Made by a program: the position numbers and the translations under genes | From: Treponema parvum | GTDB taxonomy: Bacteria; Spirochaetota; Spirochaetia; Treponematales; Treponemataceae | NCBI RefSeq assembly: GCF_017893965.1 | Contig: NZ_CP054142.1 | Coordinates: 1,302,001 to 1,366,000 of the forward strand | DNA: 64,000 nucleotides | Reading direction: 5' to 3' | Notes under the pieces: generated by a model | Database searches by the model: none | What the model saw: only the letters and a program-made list of their open reading frames with translations | What the model was told of the DNA's origin: nothing | Shown: positions 1 to 8,536 of the stretch, in pieces | Layout of the letters: each line of letters begins with the position of its first letter | How positions within the stretch are numbered: position 1 is the first letter of the stretch

Positions 1-386
1 AAAGAATTATAACCAATCCACACATCATTCTGAATTACCGTATCACCTTTAATTGGTAACTCTTCCATTTCTGGTGTTGTTTTTTCCCATCCATTTCTAA
101 ATATTGAAAATGGATATGTTGTGAAACAATTCATTTTATGATTTGCACCATTCATTATGAACTTAACATCTCGGGCAATGGCACAAAACTTTCCAATAAT
201 TAATTTGTCTCCAATGAATGGATAATGATACAGAACATTATTTTCAAAGTTTTCTGAATTTACTGGATCATCATAATACGAATAATCACCAACGATTATA
301 TTTGGATTAGTAATTGTATTCTTAATAAAACATACTTGATCAAACCCCTTCATGGGGTGTATTTCATTGGGTTGAGGACCGTACAT
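1..386 (-). CDS. Vat/CatB-like xenobiotic O-acetyltransferase, 3' truncated by the window edge
   Basis: About 128 N-terminal residues are visible, starting at ATG 386-384 behind an AGGAG ribosome site. The protein begins MYGPQPNEIHPMKGF and contains a left-handed beta-helix hexapeptide pattern (KLIIGKFCAI, TVIQNDVWIG). The NGANHKM segment matches the active-site histidine region of the Vat (streptogramin A acetyltransferase) group within the xenobiotic acetyltransferase family. These enzymes are cytosolic trimers that move acetyl from acetyl-CoA to a hydroxyl group of an antibiotic or other small molecule. The gene lies just downstream of an attC-like site, so it is probably the next cassette in an integron array. 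The substrate cannot be fixed from sequence; a chloramphenicol or housekeeping acetyltransferase is possible. The C-terminal helix is outside the window. Confidence 0.75.
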   Translation of the reverse strand, partial: MYGPQPNEIHPMKGFDQVCFIKNTITNPNIIVGDYSYYDDPVNSENFENNVLYHYPFIGDKLIIGKFCAIARDVKFIMNGANHKMNCFTTYPFSIFRNGWEKTTPEMEELPIKGDTVIQNDVWIGYNS

Positions 387-543
387 ATAAAACTCCTATA
401 ATTATTATGGTGAAGATAATTTATATAAATTTTATATGTTCATTTCTGGCCTTTTCTCCTCTCGATTATTACAGATATATATTTACCACATTTATCTTTA
501 ATGTGTAAATAATCTTCTTTTTTCTTGCCCGCCGAAGGCGTGC

Positions 544-611
544 ACCTAACAGGGGTTTAAACCGCAAATGGGCGTCGTCCTATTTTGTCGGCTTTGAAAA
601 CTGTGTTAGGT
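544..611 (-). repeat. attC-like integron recombination site 1
   Basis: In cassette orientation (minus strand) it opens with ACCTAAC (611-605) and closes with GTTAGGT (550-544), matching the RYYYAAC / GTTRRRY core pattern. The arms between them are partly complementary (CAAAGCCGAC against GCGGTTTAAAC). It lies 7 bp beyond the hicB stop codon and ahead of the acetyltransferase gene, the normal place for a cassette attC. Its R''-L'' arm is nearly the same as that of the site at 55300-55351, which supports a real family of sites. No integrase gene is in the window. Confidence 0.7.
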
Positions 612-618
612 TTTATTT

Positions 619-960
619 CTAATAAACCAACTGCATATTCGATATTTCATCTTTTAATGATTTTTCTACAAAGCTATTCAAAGACATATCCAATTTTTTT
701 GCAGCAAGAGCAACCTGGCTATGAAATAATGGAGAAAGACGAACATTGAATTTTCCTGAATAAGGTTTTCCTGGTTCAATTCCATCTTCCTTACACCACT
801 CAAGATAATCATCAACAGAAGCACGAAATTCATTTTCCATCTCATCAACAGTCGTTCCCTGAAAAGTAATTACAGTACGAGTATTGATTACCTCTCCAGT
901 AAATACATGAGCTTCATCATCATATTCAACAGTTGCAATAAATCCCTTATAAGTCATCAT
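619..960 (-). CDS. hicB: HicB-family antitoxin
   Basis: A 113-residue protein with the HicB partial RNase H fold (TYKGFIATVEYDDEAHVFTG, then the DYLEWCKEDG segment). It ends in a ribbon-helix-helix part (NVRLSPLFHSQVALAAKKL) that would bind operator DNA. HicB normally neutralises the mRNA-cutting toxin HicA and represses the pair. Here only a 30-codon stump of hicA is left upstream, so the antitoxin appears to be an orphan. Two ATGs stand in tandem at the start behind GGGGTG. The gene is followed by an attC-like site and is read as an integron cassette gene. Confidence 0.85.
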   Translation of the reverse strand: MMTYKGFIATVEYDDEAHVFTGEVINTRTVITFQGTTVDEMENEFRASVDDYLEWCKEDGIEPGKPYSGKFNVRLSPLFHSQVALAAKKLDMSLNSFVEKSLKDEISNMQLVY

Positions 961-1039
961 TCTTCACCCCTGCGTTTTCTAAAAATCTACGCATAGATTT
1001 TACAGCACCTTTCAGTACTACGAACAAGTCTTCATACAT
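947..1039 (-). pseudogene. 5'-truncated hicA toxin remnant
   Basis: The open frame of 30 codons reads MYEDLFVVLKGAVKSMRRFL then ENAGVKNDDL. The part KGAVKSMRRFLENAGVK resembles the C-terminal helix of HicA toxins of the family whose tail reads roughly (K/D)xAVxxVRxxLxxxGVK. The N-terminal double-stranded-RNA-binding fold and catalytic histidine are missing. It overlaps the start of hicB by 14 bp, the usual hicAB arrangement. The break probably marks where the cassette array was joined to the ABC transporter region. The fragment is short, so this is an inference. Confidence 0.5.
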
Positions 1040-1155
1040 ATTTTTATTAAACTATAATGCATTTTTATTATAAATTGATACTGTGACGGTTTCCGCACTG
1101 TGACCGGTCGTCAGGCCGCAGCGCACTGCAATGCGGCACGGCGAACCGGCAAGAA

Positions 1156-1989
1156 TTATTCTTTTACGCCGCCGCTCGTCATTCCTGCAATCAAGTATCG
1201 CTGTAAGAACATAAACAGCAAAACTACAGGCAACGAAGTAAGAATTGAAGCGGCGCACAAACTTCCCCATTCGATTCCGTATTCGCCTATGTACATGTTA
1301 AGACCTACAGGCAAGGTTCTTTGAGCTGCGGTTGAAGTAAACATTACGGCAAACATGAGCTCGTCCCATGCGTGTATAAAGGCGTAGATCGCAGTCGCTA
1401 TAATTCCGGGCAAAGCCAGCGGAAGCACTATTTTAAAAAGAACGCCCGTTCTGGAACAACCGTCGATCGTTGCGGCTTCGTCTAGGTCTTGCGGAATGCC
1501 CGCAAAATAACCGATCAGCATGTATATAACATACGGAAGAGAAAAAGAAGTATATGCGAATATGAGACTTCCTTTTGTGTTTAGCAAATGCAGTCCTCTC
1601 ATGATAACAAAAAGAGGTATGATTATGAGAACCTTGGGAAACATCTGACTCGAAAGTAAAAATTTTCTTAAGGTGGTTTCACCTTTAAAACGAAAGCGGC
1701 TGAAAGCATAGCTTGCGGTAATTGAAATAAACACGCACAACAGCGTAGTACACCCCGAAACTATCGCACTGTTTTTGAATTGTCTCGGAAAATCGGTCGT
1801 TTTTATTACCGAAGCATAGTTTTTTAAAGTCGGGCTGGAAGGCCAATACTTTACCACAGGTGTGTGTATTTCGTTTTCAGGTTTTACGGATGTAATAAAC
1901 GCCCATGCAAGCGGAATTAGGGAATATAAGCTGATCAGCAATGCAGGAATCCATACTAAAAGCAAACGCTTTGCGACATTCTTTTTCAT
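1156..1989 (-). CDS. carbohydrate ABC transporter permease, MalG type
   Basis: A 277-residue inner-membrane protein with about six hydrophobic segments and the EAA loop (EAATIDGCSRTGVLFKIVLP) that contacts the ATPase. Typical of the CUT1 family of oligosaccharide importers. It is the last gene of a minus-strand run: enolase-type enzyme, binding protein, MalF-type permease, this gene. The stop of the upstream permease and this start are directly adjacent. No ATPase is encoded with it; the UgpC-like ATPase at 8537-9661 is the probable partner. Confidence 0.9.
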   Translation of the reverse strand: MKKNVAKRLLLVWIPALLISLYSLIPLAWAFITSVKPENEIHTPVVKYWPSSPTLKNYASVIKTTDFPRQFKNSAIVSGCTTLLCVFISITASYAFSRFRFKGETTLRKFLLSSQMFPKVLIIIPLFVIMRGLHLLNTKGSLIFAYTSFSLPYVIYMLIGYFAGIPQDLDEAATIDGCSRTGVLFKIVLPLALPGIIATAIYAFIHAWDELMFAVMFTSTAAQRTLPVGLNMYIGEYGIEWGSLCAASILTSLPVVLLFMFLQRYLIAGMTSGGVKE

Positions 1990-2889
1990 TTAAATTCCAC
2001 CTTCCCTACTTTTATTTATTAATCTGATATAGATGCTGATAAACACTATTATTATGCCCATAAGGATTATAGCCATAGCCGACGAATATCCGAAGTTAAG
2101 TTCGCTCCATGCTTTAAGATAAGTATACAAAGCAAGCACATTCGTAGTATATCCCGGGCCGCCCTGCGTCATCGTAAAGATAAGGTCGGTCGTATTTGCA
2201 GTCCATATTATTCGCAGCACGGTAGAAGTTATCAATATGGGCTTTAAATGCGGCATTGTAACAGCCCAAAAACGCTGCCACATGTTCGCGCCGTCGATTT
2301 CGGCCGCTTCATAAAGATTTTTAGGGATGGCTTGCAAGCCGGCTAAAAAACTTATCGCAAAAAAAGGAAACCCTTTCCATACGTTTGTGGCGATGACCGA
2401 ACCGAACGCCGTCTTGGGGTTTGCCAGCCAAGGAATATTTTGGTTTATAATGTGCAGCCTCATAAGCCAATCGTTAAACAGACCGTATGTTCCGTCAAGG
2501 ATCCACGACCAGAGCAGCGCTGAAACTACGCTCGGCAAGACCCACGGAATCAGTACCAAACCGCGCACAAGCGCCCTCAAAGGAAATTTTTGATCCAAAA
2601 CCAAAGCTACGAGAAGCCCCATTAAGGCTTGAAGACCCACTGAAAAAACAATCCAATAAGCCGTCTTTTTAAGTGAAATCAAAAAGATAGGATCTTTAAA
2701 CATCTCTATGTAGTTTCCCAATCCTATAAAGCGTTCGTTTTTCGGAACGGGTTTACTCAGTATATAGTTTTGAAAGCTTAACATGAGTCCCTTGAACATG
2801 GGATAAAGAAGAATGATTCCTATAGCCAGAAAAGTAGGCAAAATCAAAACGTACGGATACCATTTTTGACTTTTTTTCAATTCCACCAT
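1990..2889 (-). CDS. carbohydrate ABC transporter permease, MalF/UgpA type
   Basis: A 299-residue membrane protein with about six transmembrane segments and the EAA loop EAAEIDGANMWQRFWAVTMP. It pairs with the downstream MalG-type permease to form the import channel. A strong hairpin with a U-run lies between this gene and the binding-protein gene, so its expression is probably lower than that of the binding protein, a usual balance in such operons. Confidence 0.9.
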   Translation of the reverse strand: MVELKKSQKWYPYVLILPTFLAIGIILLYPMFKGLMLSFQNYILSKPVPKNERFIGLGNYIEMFKDPIFLISLKKTAYWIVFSVGLQALMGLLVALVLDQKFPLRALVRGLVLIPWVLPSVVSALLWSWILDGTYGLFNDWLMRLHIINQNIPWLANPKTAFGSVIATNVWKGFPFFAISFLAGLQAIPKNLYEAAEIDGANMWQRFWAVTMPHLKPILITSTVLRIIWTANTTDLIFTMTQGGPGYTTNVLALYTYLKAWSELNFGYSSAMAIILMGIIIVFISIYIRLINKSREGGI

Positions 2890-2903
2890 AAATGCGGTCT
2901 CCT

Positions 2904-2935
2904 AAAAAAACAGTCCGAGCGAAGACTCGGACTGT
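2904..2935 (-). terminator. intrinsic terminator/attenuator between binding protein and permeases
   Basis: On the minus strand the 10-bp stem ACAGTCCGAG / CTCGGACTGT with a 6-base loop is followed by seven U residues. It sits between the binding-protein stop and the MalF start, so it should end part of the transcripts and set the ratio of binding protein to permease. Confidence 0.85.
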
Positions 2936-2943
2936 GAAGATAG

Positions 2944-4209
2944 TTATTTTTTTGCCAGTTCTGCGGAAATTGATTCTACCATTTGCTGAGCGGTTATCTG
3001 TCCCATAAGAGCCTGCTGCAGCAGTTTTACGGTGGTGGAATCTATGACGGAAGCCCAGTTGATCGTCTTAGGCCAAGGTCCTACATATTTTACGGATTCA
3101 TTGGACTTTGCGTAGAACGGATTGTCTCTGAAATACGGCAGATCCGCTACGCTTTTTGTGATCGGAACCGAACCTAAATAGCGGCTTTGAAATTCTACCG
3201 CCCATTTTTCACTCATCCAGCTTATAAACGTAAACGCTGCTTCCTTATTTTTTGAAATAGAGCTGATACCGTGGTTTATAACAGAACCTTCGGACCAGCG
3301 ATAACCCGTCGGGCCTGCGGGAAACAGCATGACGCCGACCTTATCGCCCAGCGCCTGAGTGATTTCTACATAAGTACCTATGTGGTGATGCAGCATTGCA
3401 GTCCGTCCGCTTTTAAAAGCGCCTACCACTTCCGAAAAACCGTCGCCGACGGCTGAAGGCGGAGTAACTTTTTCTTTTTGATAAAGATCTAAATACTTTT
3501 GCGTCGCTTCTACGGCAAGCGGAGTATTAAAAGCTACATTTCCTTTATCGTCATAAAGTTTTGCGCCGTAGCTTTGAACCCAAATATAGTAACACTGAGC
3601 GTTTCCCCTTCCGCCCCTCAAGCCGAATCCGTAACGGTCCAGAATCTGTCCGCTTTCATCCTTGTATTTACCGGTAAGAGCCTTTGCGACTTTTACGAAT
3701 TCATCCATGTTCTGCGGAACGGAAAGTCCTTCTTCTTTGAACCAGTCTTTTCGGTAATACATGTAAGTTACAAGCAGTTTCCACGGCATACCGTATTGTA
3801 CGTTTTGAATTTTACTGCTCGGCCATACCTTATCGAAGATGTCGTTTTTCCCCGGCCATTTTGAAATGTAGCTGTCGAGCGGCTCAAGCATATTCATGGC
3901 GGCAAATTCTGCTACCCAGTTTTCACTCATGCCAAAAGTGTCAGGCCCCTCGCCTACTTGGTACGCCGTGATGAATTTCGTGCGTACATCCTTTTGCGGA
4001 ACATTTTCCCATTCTACTTTTATATTCGGATGAGTAGCGTTAAATTCCGCGATAAGCTTGGAATAATTTTCGTTATCGGCGTTCGGGACCCAATACCAGT
4101 GATGTATTGTCACCGGCCCGTTTCCGGTCTTTGCCTCCGATTCTCCCTTCGCACATACAGGCATAATGCTGAGAGCTGCCAGAGCGCCCAGTAACATAAA
4201 GCGTTTCAT
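2944..4209 (-). CDS. ABC transporter sugar-binding protein
   Basis: A 421-residue extracellular solute-binding protein (family 1). The N-terminus MKRFMLLGALAALSIMPVCA is a signal peptide with Cys19 in a lipobox that is acceptable under the loose spirochaete rule. The mature part starts with IHHWYWVP and carries the family signature TAYQVGEGPDTFGMSENW. It would capture a sugar or glycoside in the periplasm for the two permeases. It follows the enolase-superfamily gene by 13 bp, so the substrate may be a sugar acid or a product handled by that enzyme; this link is inferred from order only. Confidence 0.9.
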   Translation of the reverse strand: MKRFMLLGALAALSIMPVCAKGESEAKTGNGPVTIHHWYWVPNADNENYSKLIAEFNATHPNIKVEWENVPQKDVRTKFITAYQVGEGPDTFGMSENWVAEFAAMNMLEPLDSYISKWPGKNDIFDKVWPSSKIQNVQYGMPWKLLVTYMYYRKDWFKEEGLSVPQNMDEFVKVAKALTGKYKDESGQILDRYGFGLRGGRGNAQCYYIWVQSYGAKLYDDKGNVAFNTPLAVEATQKYLDLYQKEKVTPPSAVGDGFSEVVGAFKSGRTAMLHHHIGTYVEITQALGDKVGVMLFPAGPTGYRWSEGSVINHGISSISKNKEAAFTFISWMSEKWAVEFQSRYLGSVPITKSVADLPYFRDNPFYAKSNESVKYVGPWPKTINWASVIDSTTVKLLQQALMGQITAQQMVESISAELAKK

Positions 4210-4222
4210 ATAAAATCCCCCT

Positions 4223-5365
4223 TTATTTAATCCTATTATTTAATATGTAATCATAATCGAGATCCCAACCCAATCCCGGTTTTGACGGAATCGTAACAGT
4301 ACCGTCCGCATTTAAAGGATCGTAGATTGATTTGAACCACGGTTTCGGCTTGTCGTAGTCGAGGAACGGATGTAAAAGCCCCCGTTCATAATATTTACCC
4401 GCTATGGGCATGGCTCCGAGCACGTGTAAATTTCCTATTGTGTTGCCGTGAAGTTCAATGCTCATGCCGAACGATTCGTAAAGGTGAACGGATTTCATCA
4501 AACTTGTGATACCGCCCGTAACTTCCGCCCCTGCGCGGCCTATGTCCGAAGCTCCGGAAATTACCCATTCCGCTCTTGAGCGGTTTTTGCCTTCTACGGT
4601 TTCGGGACCACAAATGGGAAGATCGACTTCTTTGGTGAGCCACCTATATGAAGACATGGAGTGTTCGTCCATAGGTTCTTCCATCCACAAAAAATTAAGT
4701 TTTTCCAATTCCTTTGCAATATAATACGCTTCCTGACGCGTATAATCGTGATAAGGGTCAAGCATAAGTTCGATATCCGGCCCTACCGCTTCGCGGACTG
4801 CGCGGCACGCCGCCACGTCGAGTTTGGGATCCGGTTCCGGTATTATGGGCGGCATCCACGTGTGAAGTTTTATGGCCTTATATCCTTTTTTCAGCAATTT
4901 TAAAGAAAAATCTGCATAGGATTGAGGCGTATTCAGCCCGCCTTCAAAGTTATCCCCTACCATGATGGAAGCGTAGGCGGGAACCTTTTCTCTAAAGCCG
5001 CCGAGCAACTTGTAAATCGGCTTAGAACATTTTTTACCGCATATATCCCACAGCGCAAGATCGAGGGCGCACAACGAACGGTCGGTAAAAGTGGAATGCA
5101 GTCTTTGCCACGTGCGCATTCTCTGCCAAATCCGCTCGTGAAAGAACGGATCTTCGCCGATTATCGCAGGACAGACGACATTTTGCAGAATATCTACGTT
5201 CATATTTCCGCCGACGGCGCAGCCTTCCGTCCCGTCGTCACAGGTAATCCTCAAAAATCCGGCAGTTGCGTCGTGTTCCTTTCCTGGATGTGAATGCCCT
5301 TCCGCATCGCGGACCATAACCGATTTGAAATGAATTTTGAAAGCTTCAGCTTTAATTATTTTCAT
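4223..5365 (-). CDS. mandelate racemase / muconate lactonizing (enolase superfamily) enzyme
   Basis: A 380-residue protein with the capping domain first and a TIM barrel after residue about 130. Metal ligands are visible as the Asp in ELMLDPYHDY, the Glu in WMEEPMDE and the Glu in GPETVEG. KAIKLHTW holds a Lys-X-His in place of the common Lys-X-Lys, and ELHGN gives a candidate barrel-end histidine. This pattern fits the mandelate-racemase subgroup, mostly acid-sugar dehydratases or epimerases. It is the first gene of the ABC operon, and a 27-bp palindrome lies 11 bp upstream of its start. The exact substrate is not predictable here. Confidence 0.85.
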   Translation of the reverse strand: MKIIKAEAFKIHFKSVMVRDAEGHSHPGKEHDATAGFLRITCDDGTEGCAVGGNMNVDILQNVVCPAIIGEDPFFHERIWQRMRTWQRLHSTFTDRSLCALDLALWDICGKKCSKPIYKLLGGFREKVPAYASIMVGDNFEGGLNTPQSYADFSLKLLKKGYKAIKLHTWMPPIIPEPDPKLDVAACRAVREAVGPDIELMLDPYHDYTRQEAYYIAKELEKLNFLWMEEPMDEHSMSSYRWLTKEVDLPICGPETVEGKNRSRAEWVISGASDIGRAGAEVTGGITSLMKSVHLYESFGMSIELHGNTIGNLHVLGAMPIAGKYYERGLLHPFLDYDKPKPWFKSIYDPLNADGTVTIPSKPGLGWDLDYDYILNNRIK

Positions 5366-5376
5366 ATAAGCCTGCC

Positions 5377-5403
5377 ATAAATTATAAACATTTTATAATT
5401 TAT
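5377..5403. promoter_or_regulatory. perfect 12-bp inverted repeat, candidate operator of the ABC/enolase operon
   Basis: ATAAATTATAAA (5377-5388) and TTTATAATTTAT (5392-5403) are exact inverted copies with a 3-base CAT spacer. It lies directly before the first gene of the minus-strand operon, where a repressor would block transcription or an RNA hairpin would cover the leader. The flanks are very A+T rich. No regulator gene is next to it. Confidence 0.5.
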
Positions 5404-5510
5404 CATAGAGTATATTTTGGTTTTTGTAAAGATATTTTATATTTTTTGATATTTTTATAATTTTTTTATAAATTAACAGCATGAATGTCGAGAGTACGAT
5501 TCTATTTTGC

Positions 5511-6209
5511 TTATTTATCCTGTGTCGAAATCATCGTCTTTGCCAGATAGATAAAAGGCGTGTCCAAAAGGCTTGTAAAAATGTAAATTATATAACAGGA
5601 AGCGGTTATGTTTATGAGCGTTTTCAGATCGTAAATTTTCCAAAAAGCTAAAAAATTAAATATCACTATGTTTATGAACTGTGAAACGAGGGTGGAACCG
5701 TTATTTCTGAGCCATAAAAATTTTTCTTTTGAACCCGTCTTTTTTTGAGTAAAATTCCACCATGCGTGATAAGCCCATACGTCGAATATTTCCGAAACAG
5801 CATAGCCTATAAGGCTTGCCGTCATTATTCTGGGAGTGTTTGAAAAAACTGTTTTAATTGAAGGAAACACCCAATCGTTTGTGGATGGAGTATATAAGAG
5901 CCACAGATTTGTGATTACGATAAAGGAAGCGGAAACGGCTATTCCTATGAACACAGCTTTGTTCGCCGATTTTTTACCGTAAATTTCACTTAAGATATCC
6001 GTAGCGAGAAAACTTGCGGCAAAAAGCGTGTTGCCCAGCGTCTGTTCAAGACCGAAGGCGTTTACCAAGATCAATACTTCAATATTTGCGGTTATCGCCG
6101 TAAAGGTCATCCATGTATATAAGCCGGCCTTTCCGAATAATTTAAAGAAGACAAGAAGCCCGCCGTAAGAAAAAAGCAGCGACAAACACAAAAGAATTTC
6201 ATTAGGCAT
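5511..6209 (-). CDS. yhhQ: queuosine precursor transporter, VUT/YhhQ family
   Basis: A 232-residue inner-membrane protein with about six to seven hydrophobic segments. Family features include FLATDILSEIYGKKSANKAV and the late NFLAFWKIYDLKTL region. YhhQ proteins import 7-cyano-7-deazaguanine or preQ1 for queuosine in tRNA. The start is behind a GGAG site and the gene is divergent from lysC. No preQ1 riboswitch was recognised in the 142-bp divergent spacer. Confidence 0.85.
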   Translation of the reverse strand: MPNEILLCLSLLFSYGGLLVFFKLFGKAGLYTWMTFTAITANIEVLILVNAFGLEQTLGNTLFAASFLATDILSEIYGKKSANKAVFIGIAVSASFIVITNLWLLYTPSTNDWVFPSIKTVFSNTPRIMTASLIGYAVSEIFDVWAYHAWWNFTQKKTGSKEKFLWLRNNGSTLVSQFINIVIFNFLAFWKIYDLKTLINITASCYIIYIFTSLLDTPFIYLAKTMISTQDK

Positions 6210-6287
6210 TTTATCTCCTTATCAGGCGGTTTTATTTAACATACATTTCTTTTTAAGATCTTGCAAGCAAATTGATGAGACGAATGT

Positions 6288-6316
6288 TTGCATGTTTATT
6301 CGGTTTTCAGTATAGT
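6288..6316 (+). promoter_or_regulatory. sigma-70-type promoter of lysC-dapB
   Basis: TTGCAT (6288-6293) and TATAGT (6311-6316) are 17 bp apart. The start codon of lysC follows 36 bp after the -10 box, behind AGGAG. Confidence 0.65.
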
Positions 6317-6351
6317 GTTCGGTGAATATTCGCGTGATTTAGGAGTGAATC

Positions 6352-7686
6352 ATGATCGTCATGAAATTCGGCGGTTCGTCCGTCGCAAATGCGGAGCGTA
6401 TACGCCATGTTGCAGAGATTATCAAAGCATACAAGGGAAAAAGGCCTGTCGTAGTGCTTTCCGCAATGGGGGATACGACGGATCACTTGCTTGAAGCTGC
6501 GGAAACCGCAGTGAAAGGTACCGTTGACATACGAAAGGTTATGGAATTGCACGAAAAGACACAAAAAGAATTGGGTATTTTACCCTCTCCCATCGTCGAT
6601 CTGCAAGCGGAACTTCAACAGCTTTTGACGGGAATTTGCATGTTAAAAGAGCTTACCAAGCGCACACGCGATTACCTTGTTTCGTTCGGTGAGAGGATGT
6701 CCGTAAGAATAATGGCCGCTTATCTGCAAAAAGAAGGGCTGCCTGCGCAGTTTTATGATGCGTGGGACATAGGCTTTATAAGCGACAGCAATTACATGGC
6801 TGCGGAACTTGACGAATCCGTATGGCGCCTTATTCCGTCGCATCTTGACGATTACAAAAACGGAAAAAACGACGCTATTCCGATAGTTACCGGTTTTATT
6901 GCAAAAGACAAAGAAGGTCATATCACAACATTGGGGCGCGGAGGAAGCGATTTAAGCGCTACGATGCTGGGTTCTGCAATGTGTGCCGAAGAAATCCAAA
7001 CGTGGAAGGATGTAGACGGCATTTTAACGGCGGATCCGCGTATATGTCCGGACGCACGCCCCGTTCCTGAAGTGACTTATGAAGAAGCTCAGGAACTGGC
7101 CGTTTTCGGATCTCAAATTCTGCATCCCAGGTCGATGGTTCCGTGTTTGCGTACAGGAACGCCGGTTCGCGTAAAGAATTCTTATAATATTGAAAGTCCG
7201 GGGTCTATCATAGTTGCAAAACACACTCAAAAAACCAATCCTGTATGTGCGATTACGTCTATAAAAAACATAACCCTCATAGACATCGTTTCTACTCGTA
7301 TGATCGGAGCCGCAGGCTTCCTTGCGCACATATTCAATCAGTTTTTAAAATGGAACATAAGCATCGACGTGATTGCGACCAGTGAAGTTTCCGTGTCGCT
7401 TACTATAAATACGCAAACAAATTTGGACGGGCTCGTGGCCGATCTTAAGAAAGTTGCCGACGTCAATGTAAAAAAAGGAAAGGCTATAATAGCCATAATA
7501 TGCGACGTTGCATCTACGAGCGAAATTTTAGCTCAAGGCTTTACAGCCCTTGCCCGAAACAATATAAACGTACAGATGATCAGTCAGGGAGCTTCAAAAG
7601 TAAACATAAGTTTTATTTGTAACGAAGATCAATCGTCGGACGTAGTAAAAATCCTGCATAAAGCATTTTTCGGAGAAACAAGATGA
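6352..7686 (+). CDS. lysC: aspartate kinase
   Basis: A 444-residue monofunctional aspartokinase, the first step from aspartate to lysine/diaminopimelate, threonine and methionine. The kinase domain starts with VMKFGGSSVANAERI and holds the GRGGSDLSATMLG nucleotide segment and the WKDVDGILTADPR motif. Two ACT domains follow (about residues 310-440), the usual site of feedback control by lysine or threonine. It overlaps dapB by four bases (ATGA), so the two are translationally coupled and feed the diaminopimelate branch. The start is fixed by AGGAG seven bases upstream. Confidence 0.92.
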   Translation: MIVMKFGGSSVANAERIRHVAEIIKAYKGKRPVVVLSAMGDTTDHLLEAAETAVKGTVDIRKVMELHEKTQKELGILPSPIVDLQAELQQLLTGICMLKELTKRTRDYLVSFGERMSVRIMAAYLQKEGLPAQFYDAWDIGFISDSNYMAAELDESVWRLIPSHLDDYKNGKNDAIPIVTGFIAKDKEGHITTLGRGGSDLSATMLGSAMCAEEIQTWKDVDGILTADPRICPDARPVPEVTYEEAQELAVFGSQILHPRSMVPCLRTGTPVRVKNSYNIESPGSIIVAKHTQKTNPVCAITSIKNITLIDIVSTRMIGAAGFLAHIFNQFLKWNISIDVIATSEVSVSLTINTQTNLDGLVADLKKVADVNVKKGKAIIAIICDVASTSEILAQGFTALARNNINVQMISQGASKVNISFICNEDQSSDVVKILHKAFFGETR

Positions 7687-8462
7687 AAATGACTCTTATC
7701 GGTTACGGCAAGATGGGACACTTGATTGCCGACGTTGCAAAAAAACGCAAGCACGACATAGTCGCGACTATCGATGTTTTTTCGGAAGACGCGAGCGTCC
7801 GTGTTCCTGTGGGAAGCGGCAAGGCCGTAGCCGAAGCGGTTGAAAAAAGCGGTGCGGAATGTGTTATAGATTTCAGTCACCCTTCTGCGATAATCGAAAA
7901 CATAAAGGCCGTTTTACCGACTAAAATCCCAATGATCGTGGGAACGACGGGATGGAACAATGAAATGACCGAAATCGAAAAATTTGCAGCTTCGTGCGGC
8001 GGCACTATAATGGCTTCGTCGAATTTTTCAATCGGCGTAAATCTTTTTTACAAAATAATAGAGGAAGCTGTAAAACTCGTAAAGGAATTTCCCGAGTACG
8101 ATATTGCGACTTGGGAAATGCACCATAATCAAAAAGCTGACAGTCCGTCCGGAACCGCATTGGAAATCGCAAAACGCATATTATCAAACGATCCTGTAAA
8201 AAAGGAAATTGTAACCGACGCTTTTCATGAAAAGCCCAAAACGGAACAGCTGCACGTGTCAAGCACCCGATGCGGATATACGCCCGGAACTCATACCGTT
8301 TGGTTTGACAGCAGCGCCGACACAATAGAACTTACTCACCGTGCCCGTAGCCGTGAAGGCTTTGCCCTAGGGGCGGTTATTGCTGCAGAAAAGTTGTTAA
8401 CATGTATAAAAAATCATACGATTCCTACGGGAAAACTGTATACAATGAAAGATGTGTTTTAA
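7683..8462 (+). CDS. dapB: 4-hydroxy-tetrahydrodipicolinate reductase
   Basis: A 259-residue cytosolic enzyme reducing HTPA to tetrahydrodipicolinate with NAD(P)H. It shows the Rossmann motif GYGKMG at the N-terminus, the GTTGWN segment and the catalytic block EMHHNQKADSPSGTA with its paired histidines and lysine. The length is normal. It is coupled to lysC by the ATGA overlap; together they secure the wall precursor diaminopimelate or lysine. Confidence 0.92.
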   Translation: MKMTLIGYGKMGHLIADVAKKRKHDIVATIDVFSEDASVRVPVGSGKAVAEAVEKSGAECVIDFSHPSAIIENIKAVLPTKIPMIVGTTGWNNEMTEIEKFAASCGGTIMASSNFSIGVNLFYKIIEEAVKLVKEFPEYDIATWEMHHNQKADSPSGTALEIAKRILSNDPVKKEIVTDAFHEKPKTEQLHVSSTRCGYTPGTHTVWFDSSADTIELTHRARSREGFALGAVIAAEKLLTCIKNHTIPTGKLYTMKDVF

Positions 8463-8473
8463 TCGATCCCGCC

Positions 8474-8515
8474 TTAAAAATAAAAAGGCCGTCGACGGAT
8501 AAATGTCGGCGGCCT
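8474..8515 (-). terminator. intrinsic terminator of the UgpC-like ATPase gene
   Basis: On the minus strand a 10-bp stem (AGGCCGCCGA against TCGACGGCCT, one G-U pair) is followed by TTTTTATTTTT. It lies between convergent dapB and the ATPase gene. The plus-strand reading has no U-run, so it serves mainly the minus strand. Confidence 0.8.
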
Positions 8516-8536
8516 GTCGCTGCTTAATGTCGAATA

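Noticed and set aside
6210-6287. preQ1 riboswitch before the queuosine-precursor transporter
   Set aside because: Neither a preQ1-I nor preQ1-II pattern is visible in the divergent spacer.
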